64,000 nucleotides of DNA from Dichetophora obliterata (lineage: Eukaryota; Arthropoda; Insecta; Diptera; Sciomyzidae), in contig OY986435.1 in the NCBI GenBank assembly GCA_963920525.1, forward strand, positions 220,626,899-220,690,898, in the 5' to 3' direction. Of this stretch, positions 55,542-64,000 are shown in pieces. Each line of letters begins with the position of its first letter. The stretch's first letter is position 1. Below the pieces are notes generated by a model that had not been told where the DNA came from, made no database searches, and was given only the letters and a program-made list of their open reading frames with translations. Made by a program: the position numbers and the translations under genes.

Positions 55542-56399
55542 CAGCGTGAATCAAAGTAACTGTCGCACCTATATTAATACCAATTACACAAAAAGAAGCA
55601 ACACTGAAAAACATATCTTGTATTTTTATGACTCTGGCATTAATTGAACACTTGTTGCATGAACCGTTTCAAAAGATTTGTCAATAATACTACGAAAGGA
55701 AATAAGTGCACAGATCCTGCGCCAGCACACAGGTTGCAGTATTCTATTTTCCAAGCAAGCCACAACTCGCAAAATGATAGAGTGTACACAGCTTGCATGG
55801 CAGAATTTCTTAAGGAAAAAAACAACCATTGAAAGTTTTCAAAATGTTTCGTCAATCATGGTTTGGGGCGCTTTCTCCGAAAAAGGCAAATTACCACTTC
55901 GAAAAAGGCGTTAAAATAATTCGGAATATTACTGAGAACATGTTTTAAGGAACTATCTTATGCGGCATGCCAAGCAAATTTACAGAGTGGGTCACTTTTA
56001 TTTTCAGCAAGATTCTTTTTGCAGAGCAAATTCGCCATGTTTTTTTTTCTGTTGAAGGAATGCCCTCCGTCATCTCCTGACCTAAGCCCCCTGGACTTTT
56101 CTGTTTGGGGTATAATGCTGAGCAAATTAACGAACATAAACACATGACGGTAGATAAACTTAAGATGATCAATGAAAATATCAGACGATATACCTGAAAA
56201 ACAGATGCGTGCCGCATGATCGTCTTTCACAAATTGTTTTAAATTTAAAAAAAACTAATGGTGAATGATTCGAATTTAATGATGAAGAGTTATAAAGAAT
56301 GCTTAAAATAAAATATAAAAATGTTTGTTTAATAAAATTTACACAGTGCTTTCGATTTATGGCATAAAACAAGTGCGACAGCTATTTTGATTCACGCTG
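55542..56399 (+). mobile_element. Tc1-like element, deletion copy, 858 bp
   Basis: Ends CAGCGTGAATCAAAGTAACTG (left) and CAGCGTGAATCAAAATAGCTG (right, reversed), reaching GTCGCAC, each flanked by TA (55540-55541, 56400-56401). The transposase is truncated and frameshifted. Confidence 0.9.
55680..56220 (+). pseudogene. Tc1-like transposase fragment
   Basis: KEISAQILRQHTGCSILFSKQ reads near 55700-55760. MVWGAFSEKGKLPL at about 55858-55900 is the typical MVWG(A)FS block after the first catalytic residue. Then come HFYFQQDSFCRANSPC-like sequence near 55990-56035 and SPDLSPLDFSVWGIM near 56078-56118, in another frame. The helix-turn-helix is mostly gone. Inactive. Confidence 0.75.
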
Positions 56400-56402
56400 T
56401 AT

Positions 56403-58144
56403 ATTAGGGCGGGTCAAATTGTTTGGATGAGAAAAAACGAAGAATGCGTACAGCAGAAACGTAATCGATGATGGATGCTGAGAACATTTCCCAAAAAAAC
56501 CATACGTATAAAATAAATCCCAATAGCAAGGTCAAAATTTGTCTATAGATTTAAAAAAAAAAACGATAGTTGTATATAAAAATACTGTTGAATAGTCCAA
56601 AAATGGCAGCGTATATCAATGATTTTGGGCTTATTGAAAAGGAATTTAGACCAGCTCTCCGAATCTGATTTAATTTTAAAAATATTTTCGTTTTTAAACC
56701 AAATTTAGCCTACCTGACATTTAAAAATTTGCCAGAAAACCTAAAAATCATCGTAAAAACGATTTGATCATTTTTAATTTTACATTTGAATTTTACATTA
56801 TTACTTTTTTACTACATTCTTCACATTTAAGTATTTTAAAAGTAAACAAACTTTGAAGTTGAAACCACTGTATTGCAAAACTGACCTTATGTTTACTAGA
56901 ATACTCATAAATAAAAATCTATAGTAAATAGTAAGCGATTGTTTTTTTAAGTCTATAGTTGATTGATCGTATTCTTAAAACATTTGTCAGAATTCTCCGC
57001 GTGATTAAGTTTTTGAAGTGAATAATTGTGTAATCTTCTGCAATGTCCATTGATTCTTCTATTTCGGAAATGGACGTTACATTTAAAATCTCAGAGTCAA
57101 GTTATTTGCCGTATCAATGATTTTGGTTTTCAAGTGAATTAACTGAGCTTAATTTGCCAAGTAATCGAGATATTTTAAGGCACTATTTCTTATTAAGTGA
57201 AAACTCCAGCAAACTGTATTATGAAAGTGCATGTACCAATGTACTTTAATGTAAAGTATTATAATTCTGTTGCCTACGGCAGTGCACTGTTAGCAAAATT
57301 TATACGGTCAACGCAATATTTGCCACCAAATCTGAGGAATATTCTTAACGCTGTAATTCAAAATAATGCCTATTCCGGTCATCCAGGGAATGTTTTGTTG
57401 ATAATGCTCTTTGATGATAGAAAACCGGTTCTCGAAAGAGCAATCAAGAAGCTTTTGTATTATCGAGATAAACTGTATGATCCAACAGTATTAAGGACTT
57501 ATAAAAAGCATAGCATTAATTTTGAATGCTTAGACTATGTTGATTTGATAAGCCTAGATGATGACAGCATTTTATCCGAACCTCCATTCACCGCAAACAT
57601 TCCATACGAGCACAAGCTAAGTTATCTTGAGTTTGAAGATCCACCGCTGCCAGACCCACAAATTTCATCGCATATTCAGGGAACTGAGCGATTTTTTCAG
57701 ATACTTTCGAGTGTTTCGTGACGCGTAATTGAAAAAAATTGAGACGATGTTATGGCAGTAGCTACAAAAGGTCGAACTAAAATACCCTGCATTGAGATCA
57801 AACAAGACTTAAAAGTCTAAAATTGTACTTTTTACACTAATTATTTTTTTTTTAATTTAAATCGTTTTATTTTTTACAATATTTTAATATCAGGTTGGCA
57901 AAGTTTGGTTTAAAAGCCAAAATATTTTTAAAATTAAATCAGAATCGGAGAGTTGGCCAAAATTCCTTTTCAACAAGACCAAAATCTATGACATACGCTG
58001 CCATTTTTGGACTATTCAACAGTATTTTTATATAAAACTACCTTTTTTAAAATCCATATACAAATTTTGAACTTAATATGCGCGATATTGGGATTGATTT
58101 TAGACCTATTTTTTCTTGGGGAAACTCTCTCTCATTTATTTTCA
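56403..58144 (+). mobile_element. TIR element with remnants of an uncharacterised protein
   Basis: Long inverted arms at about 56479-56700 and 57905-58135 share ACTGTTGAATAGTCCAAAAA, ATGGCAGCGTAT and AATCAGAATCGGAGAG-type phrases. The left terminus is probably at 56403-56405 (TTAGGGCGGGTCAAATTG). The right terminus is lost where a hAT fragment begins (about 58145). Between the arms lie two pieces of one protein gene (57042-57780). I cannot assign the superfamily. Confidence 0.7.
57042..57780 (+). pseudogene. Uncharacterised transposon-linked protein, deleted
   Basis: The N-terminal piece (57042-57225) starts MSIDSSISEMDVTFKIS, has a stop after YLPYQ, then ELNLPSNRDILRHYFLLSE. The C-terminal piece is open at 57197-57721 (174 codons): VPMYFNVKYYNSVAYGS, ILNAVIQNNAYSGHPGNVLL, MLFDDRKPVLERAIKKLLYY, INFECLDYVDLISLDDDSIL and EPPFTANIPYEHKLSYLEF, PPLPDPQISSHIQGTERFF. 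A further RVIEKN and VMAVATKGRTKIP follow after in-frame stops. These phrases match, from memory, a repeat-linked family of unknown function common in arthropods. The middle part is missing, so this copy is dead. Confidence 0.6.
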
Positions 58145-58976
58145 AACGTCATTTATCAGTTTAAAACTGTTGAAAAGACATATTATTAGGTGGCAACCCT
58201 ATTATTATTTTGAAATTTTATAATTTTGAAATTCTGACAACGGATTTGGATTTAGTGACCCATTTTTGGTGTATCATTTTTTTTGCCAGCCCCGAATTCA
58301 TAAAACTACAAAAAATTAAGGTGGCAACCCTATCTTGAATTTTAAAATTCTGACTTTAGATTCGAAATCAGCGACCCCTTAACACTGATAAATTATGTTT
58401 AAAACTCTTAAAATACTTATTATTAGGTGGCAATACTGTGGTTAAAATTTAGGTGGCAGCCCTAATCTCCATCTTAAATTTTAAAACTGTGACATTATAT
58501 TCGAAATCCAATCCGTTGTCAGAATTTCAAAATTACAAGAATTCGCAAAAATAAAAAAAATCTAGGTGGCAACTCTATCCGCCATCTTAAATTTTAAAGT
58601 TTGACAGCATCTTCGAAATCATTTACCCCTAAAACTTCAAACCATAGAGTCCACAGAATACTAAAAAGTCCTATTACGTTTAAGCTCTCTCTAAACAAGC
58701 TCATTGATTTTTTTGGATACTTGCTTTAATTGGATACTTGCCTTCAATTTCAAGCTTTTCAAGCTTTTTGCCAAGGGCATCAAGATTTGCTTTACTTGAA
58801 ACTTCGTGCCGTTCGCTTGTAAGCTAGCATACTTGCAAGTCGCAAGCTGTCGTGCGCTTATTTATATTCAATTACAAGCTATACTTGATTCAAAATTATC
58901 AAGCTCAAGCTAGCTTGAACTTGTATTTTAAGCAAGTATTTGAAATAGACTTCAAGTAGGCTTGTGCAGTACTCTG
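58145..58976. mobile_element. Fragment of the hobo-type foldback element
   Basis: Matches the right half of the element at 8713-10855: GGTGGCAACCCTAT blocks, ACACTGATAAAT, TTTGACAGCATCTTCGAAATC, AAGCTCAAGCTAGCTTGAAC and the end TGCAGTACTCTG at 58965-58976, a one-base variant of the hobo-type end. The left end is missing. It lacks the tandem duplication seen at 10033-10650, so it represents an earlier form. Confidence 0.85.
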
Positions 58977-59487
58977 GTCGCTGTCATGATATAGCCCGTA
59001 CAGTCCCCCGACCTTAACCCTACAGAAAATTTATGGGAAGCAGTTAATCAAAAGATCAATCGGAAAGGGGTCGGGGAAGACCAGAGAGACTCTTCAGTGC
59101 AATCCAGGAAGCTTGGTCAGCTGTACCAATGCAAATAATAGAGAATCTTATTAATACAACGCCTAAAAGGTGCGCAGAGGTAATCAAAAACAAAGGTTTT
59201 GCCACTAAATATTAAGATGAAAGTTTTGTTCAGTTTGTTTTGTCGCGCTTATTGTTGACTTTTAAGTTTATTTAATTTTGTTATTAGCTTTAAGGTAAGA
59301 AAATGAGATATATAAATATATACTAATTCATGTTAATGAGAAATATATTTACGTTATTGTTAAAAAAGGGCATTCAAACTTTTTATTGAAATAAAAAAAT
59401 TTGTGTAAAAGCAAGACATTTTTTATTTAATGCTAAAAATAGTAAGTATGTGACTTGTGTTCAGTTAGTTTTGGCCGACACTGTTTA
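58977..59487 (+). mobile_element. Tc1-like transposase C-terminus and 3' end
   Basis: PVQSPDLNPTENLWEAVNQK at about 59002-59060 holds the third catalytic motif of a Tc1 transposase. A frame change follows near 59075; the downstream AIQEAWSAVPMQIIENLI-type sequence near 59099-59155 is the usual C-terminal helix. The end at about 59459-59486 (reversed: CAGTGTCGGCCAAAACTAAC) is a typical Tc1 terminal repeat. The 5' two thirds were lost at the hAT fragment. Confidence 0.75.
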
Positions 59488-62266
59488 TAACCAAATTAAA
59501 ACTGGAAAATGTGAAACTTTATATCTTGTGTTCTTCATTAAGTCTTTAAAGCAATTCAAACTTTTTCAAAATATGTCTTGGGCATACTTTATTCATAAGG
59601 GCAGGTTCTCATGAAACTCGACTTAAAAACTGAATTTTTTTTTTTAATTTTTCGATAGCTGATGATGTGTACAATATGTTTCCAAAGCGGTTTGGCCATT
59701 AACGATTGCATAAAAAAGTTATTGCATACGGAAATAGCCCATATTTTCATAAAGGCACTTGAAAAAATCGTTAACCAACTCTAAAAACGCGTTTTCTGAA
59801 AAATCATGTTTTTCAAACTGGTTCCACGATATCTCAAGAACTACTCTCTGGATTGACTTGGATTTTTTTATTTTAAAGTAGATACAATTTATTTGATCAT
59901 TGATGAAGATAATATGGCCAGTTGTTTTTTTTTTTTTAGCACTTTAAAGAGCGAAAAATGTAAAAAATAACTGTGCTAAAAATTGAAATGTCAGCCATTT
60001 GTGCAATTTTAAATTATGTATTAATATTATAGGTTCAAGCTCCAATAAGTTTAATATGATTTATAAATTTTTTTTTGGTTTTTTCTATCAGATGACATGA
60101 ACGTGCTGTGCGATGGTGACCGTTGGGGTACCTTTATTTTTCAACGTGACGTTTGACGGCATATTGGCACTTCACATTACACTTTTATGCACCAAAAACA
60201 ATATTTTTCTACACTTTAAGAATCAATAAATAACTGCAAAAAAAACTCAAGGTGTTTACTAAATTACTCCTATGAAAAAAAAAAATCAAGAGCTTCACCG
60301 TGTTTTTGGGGCCTCTAGATGAGAGCCTGACCATAAGTTGCTTACATAAAAGTTAAAAAACATCAAGATTCTACGAATGCTGAGTGTGTTTCAAGATACT
60401 TTTCACGTCTTCCATGTTTGTTTTAATGTTGTCTCTGGTTTATTGTGTGAATTTGTGACATGCAATTCTTGCTACTGTAAGCTTTGACTGCTTTTACTAA
60501 AGGTTTTTGTTTTATTTGCCCATTTTATGTCTTCTCTCACTTAATGCTTAAAAAATTTGAACAGGTGGGTGCATTGAGCACATCGTTTTCGCCACCACTG
60601 TCGCAATTACTGCATTTGTCGCAAATCGTTCAAATCAAATCAATAGCTATTTGCGCGTTTTTCTCATCGTTTTTGTTTGCACTCGACACAAATACCGAAG
60701 AAAACGACTTATTATGATCGGCTGAAACATCAAAATGATTAAAATAAACTTCCAGGGGTTGAGGTACAAAAATAATTTTTTATATTAAAATAAAAAAAAA
60801 AATAAAAAAAAAACGCAAACACTTTATTTTACAAATAAACCAAAGTAGACGAATTAGATATCAATGAAAATCAGACGTAAGAAAAATCAATGCTTAAGGA
60901 AATGCATGTGAAAATCACATCAGTTGCAATAAACTTATGGCAGAATTATTGAGCACAAAATTTCAATACAATTCGGCAAAAAAAAAAACAAAATTAAAAA
61001 AATTTCATCGTTTGAAGAGTTTAACGGAATTTGCAAGAGTTGAAAAAACAAAATATTGCAGGCTTGCATGTCGCGCAGAATGCAAATGAAACGTTACCGA
61101 ATAAAAATGGCATACTGTCCAAAAACTGCAAGACTGCATGAAAAAATCGAACTATACGGCCAAATCGAACTACATCAAGGGGGAGTGACGCCAGACTTTG
61201 ACGAATATTTCTACAACACAGAAGAAGTATGATTATTTTAAAGAAAAGTTCGCTCAACTAAAAATGACGATTCCTACGCTGCTTTGCAACAAATTGGAAA
61301 ATCATAAATTATTGAATAACCTAAAAAAAATACATGTGATTTTAAGCATGATGCGACACAAAGAAGAAGACATGAAAACATTTAAAACCATAAATCTTAA
61401 ATTTAATTAAGCTGTGAAATTTACGAAAATTAAAAAAATAAAAAAAAAGTGCTTTTCCACTTGTTTGACAAATGGACAAAACTTAAATCTAGCCATTCTA
61501 TTGAATGCTTGTAAAAATTAATTGGATTTTAATATTGGCATCAGCGCAGCACAGCGCGACGGCGCAGTAGCAGGTGCAGCCAGATTTAATGAAATGGAAT
61601 GGCAAAATGTTGGGTTGAATTTTGTCCATGTCTTCCAATTAATTTTTTTTTACATAATTAGTTGATGGCAAAAACAATAAAAACAATTCATTACTCACGA
61701 GCTGAGGAAATTTAAAAAGCAATTATTTTTAACAAAATAGAGGAGAATTCAACATAAAATCAACATAAAATTGTAAAATAGTGTTATTTTTAAAGACAAA
61801 ATTTAAAGATAGTAGCAACGCAGAGTGTGGTTTTTTTACTTTTTAATTGTTTTTAACAGCATTATTGTGAAGATCAAAAGATTTTAAGTCACAAAAAAGT
61901 GACTCCTACCTCCCATACAATTTAAAGGAGTTGAGCATTCTATGCTTGGACTAAGTAAGAATAAAGCTCATGCATAAAATTCTCAATTAAAGCATTATTT
62001 TTCATGTATCCAAAAAATGTAAAATGTCTTGTTTTGTTTTTTATAATCAAAAAATCGGCAAAAATTTCGAAAATCGATTTTAAGGTAAATTCATATCTCA
62101 AACAATAACTTCTAAGCGGATTGCTAAGCTTGAACTATCGTTGGAAAGGAAATTAAATGCACTTTAATCAAACAAAAGTTTTTTGGGAAATTTCTTACAT
62201 CCCTAGCTTTGAGGTAATTAATATCGAAGAACACCATTTAAAAATTTTAAATAATTTTTTTCTTAA
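59488..62266. other. Upstream intron/flank, no gene seen
   Basis: AT-rich, with poly-T and poly-A runs (about 59929-59940, 60784-60812, 60977-60990). Short open stretches at 60484-60717 and 61198-61410 show no recognisable motif. No filamin repeat-coding exon is visible. Confidence 0.4.
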
Positions 62267-62480
62267 CCTTCCAGCGGGCACGCATTGTAATTTTCCTTGA
62301 GCGGGCGCTTGTCGTAAATTTAACGTCATCAAGTTCTCTCCATGCAAGTGGTGTTTTCTTTATGGTAGTTTAGAGAGACACTGACTCGGAGCTCGAGTCT
62401 GGCGACTAAGTGGTAAAAGTGGAGCAGAGAGATAAGGCGCATTTTAATAGTCGTTTTGCGACAACGCGCCCGCTGGAAGG
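62267..62480. mobile_element. piggyBac-type MITE, TTAA target site, 214 bp
   Basis: Ends CCTTCCAGCGGGC and inverse GCCCGCTGGAAGG, each flanked by TTAA (62263-62266 and 62481-62484). TTAA duplication is the hallmark of piggyBac-type transposition. The interior is non-coding and GC-richer than the surroundings. Confidence 0.85.
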
Positions 62481-62519
62481 TTAAAGCTGGCTAAACTACC
62501 TTTTAAGCACTATCAATTT

Positions 62520-63596
62520 TCCTTTTGAAGGTTCTTAGTCTTTTCATATAATTTTAAATGAAAAAATTTTGAAAAATTTCAAATGAACAGAACAACAATA
62601 AAAATAATAGCTGCGTTCCAATCGCTTAAAAATAATCCAGATTATTTTTTTAAATGCAAAGCAAAAACAAAAATAATAATCCTATAACAAATAGGATTAT
62701 TTTTGCTATCCATATAAAATTGTGATATAGCCTTTAAAAAATTTGAAACACAGGTGCCGCACCTGCATATTTCTATGAGTTGTCATTTTATTTTTTGAAT
62801 TATTTGTTTTTTTGATGCAATGACTATTAGGAAGTCATGACAGCCACCTATTTTCTCAAGAGCTGCGACCATCGAATGTTAAACAAAAGAAAACAAAACA
62901 AACCGCGTGTGTCACAGACATTGGCCGCATTCAGCGCAGCCAACAATTGCACTTAAATTATTATATATTTGCATAATAATAATAAGCAAATTAAATAGTT
63001 TACAATTTTTCTGACGTTTAGAGTAAAACAATGCAGAGAAAAACATCGTTCACTAAGGTATCGCCACCATAACAGTACACCAACAGTTTTGAACGACACA
63101 CGTTCTCATGATACCTAATAGTTATTGTATCATGATTACTTGTTTGAATTTAATTTTGACTGCAACGGTAGTGCCCTCTACGAGTCGTTTTTCTTGCCAT
63201 TCCTTTGAGAAAATTTGTTATAGCGATTATATTAAGGCGAAAGGAACGCAGCTTATAATAAAATCTAAATGGGTTCTCGATAGGTCTCTGAATTCTAACC
63301 CATTACAAAGCATATTCTATAAAATCTTTTATATGGAAAAATTTCAAGTCTTTTCTTACATTTTTATACGAAGAAATTTTCAAAAAAGTTTTTAAAAAAA
63401 TTTGAAATAATTATGAAAATATGTAAAAAATCGAAATTTTTTTGTCCGAGCTGGGTTTCGATTCCGCGTTCCCGAAGACTTACTTGCATTTGAAATGATG
63501 CAAAATAAGCTAAACTTTGTTAACAACTGCGGTAGACAAGTGGGTTCAAATCTGAAAATTGTCAGTAATTTTTTATTTTATGTTGATATATATATT
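62520..63596. mobile_element. TIR element with tRNA-like modules (copy C), damaged
   Basis: Left part CCTTTTGAAGGTTCTTAGTCTTTT (62520 on) and right part 63290-63595 match copies A and B: GTCCGAGCTGGGTTTCGATTCC antisense tRNA-like block at about 63443-63485, then GATGCAAAATAAGCTAAAC, AACTGCGGTAGACAAGTGGG and a shortened sense tRNA-like block near 63525-63560. The middle (about 62600-63270) is unrelated and looks inserted. Both CCCAGTGGGCA termini are missing. Confidence 0.7.
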
Positions 63597-63780
63597 AGGG
63601 GTATTCACACTGACTTAGGTAGTTGGCTAGATTGGCAAATGCCATACATTTTGTTTTTGTAAAGTGCCATTCTACCCAAGTACCCGTCTACCAATCTATT
63701 CTAAATGACCCTCTTCTTGCCAAATTGAGTACATTTTCCATGTGTTACCACCTTTTGCAAAAATAGGCAATAATTGACAT
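63597..63780. mobile_element. Possible MITE of the AGGGGTATTCAC group
   Basis: AGGGGTATTCAC preceded by ATT at 63594-63596 matches the ends of the MITE at 53944. The other end is not seen clearly in the window, so the limit is a guess. Confidence 0.4.
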
Positions 63781-63809
63781 AAGAACATCAAATTTACAAT
63801 ACTTGTTGT

Positions 63810-64000
63810 CAAGGCAAATATCTCGAATAAGACACAAAAAATATTGCCACACCCCTATTTCCGCCCACAAGTTAATAAAAACGCTATATTTCTGTAATTC
63901 TAAAATTCTGTAATTTAGTTCGTATGACTACTATCGACAATTCAACAAAAAATGGGCATGGTTCAACTATAACTACGCCTACTTTTCAGAAATCATAATT
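63810..64000 (+). mobile_element. Helitron-like element, partial copy at window edge
   Basis: TTGCCACACCCCTATTTCCGCCCAC, then AATTTAGTTCGTATGACTACTATCG and ACTACGCCTACTTTTCAGAAA match 11660-11840 of the Helitron-like element. The 5' end is missing and the copy runs off the window. Confidence 0.65.

Noticed and set aside
60484..60717. 77-codon open stretch as a small secreted or membrane protein
   Set aside because: Hydrophobic only because of T-rich sequence; no start context, no neighbours, no motif.
63108..63395. 95-codon open stretch as a gene
   Set aside because: Its second half is the repeated sequence shared with copies A and B of the tRNA-module family; the first half has no motif.
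49365..64000. Exons for filamin repeats 1-15 or the actin-binding domain
   Set aside because: No minus-strand reading shows the GSPF-type repeat ends or a calponin-homology domain; these must lie beyond the window.

Overview
This is a piece of an AT-rich, repeat-packed animal nuclear genome, almost certainly a higher fly (Diptera, Schizophora). The only clear host gene is filamin (Drosophila cheerio, cher), on the minus strand. Its small exons carry consensus splice sites. The repeat content is typical of fly genomes: Tc1/mariner, hobo-type hAT, piggyBac-type and Helitron-like DNA elements, LINEs, tRNA-derived SINEs and many inverted-repeat MITEs. I cannot name the species; one SINE resembles those of tephritid fruit flies.

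Host gene. Six exons (14379-14519, 6326-6495, 4947-6255, 4339-4854, 4078-4284, 3813-3997) encode the filamin C-terminus: half of the repeat equivalent to human repeat 16, then repeats 17-24 with the second hinge before the last. A seventh exon at 49133-49364 starts with ATG in good fly context, has an in-frame stop 12 nt upstream, and ends with a phase-1 donor that fits the 14519 acceptor. Together they give exactly 2760 nt, a 919-residue protein without an actin-binding domain. I read this as the short filamin isoform (FLN90 type) made from its own promoter, with a 34.6-kb intron after its first exon. No exon for the actin-binding domain or repeats 1-15 is visible, so the long isoform must come from beyond position 64000.

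Layout. 1-2920: decayed RNase H-bearing LINE with a 400-bp SINE-like insertion. 3578-6495: filamin 3' end. 6496-14378: intron with a Helitron 3' fragment, a TA-flanked MITE carrying a tRNA-like module, a 2.1-kb hobo-TIR foldback element, a Helitron-like element with tandem repeats and a palindromic hAT MITE. 14520-49132: the giant intron. It holds a Tc1-like element split by two mariners, an 8-bp-TSD hAT element containing a 451-bp near-perfect palindrome, TIR elements with tRNA-like modules, a 5.2-kb inverted-repeat structure enclosing a DUF4806-type element and a P-like transposase remnant, a nearly intact LINE, an RTE-like LINE remnant, several MITEs and a reversed Helitron-like element. 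49365-64000: upstream sequence with microsatellites, a four-level nest of elements at 51598-55282, a Tc1 deletion copy, a TIR element with remnants of an uncharacterised protein, fragments of hAT, Tc1 and Helitron elements, and a TTAA-flanked MITE.

The best-supported new structures are the nested insertions, where target-site duplications and net lengths agree; the TIR elements carrying three tRNA-like modules; a group of MITEs sharing AGGG...TTCAC ends and AAT/ATT target duplications; and the palindrome whose arms carry a hammerhead-like core. No intact tRNA, rRNA, CRISPR array or prokaryotic gene was found.
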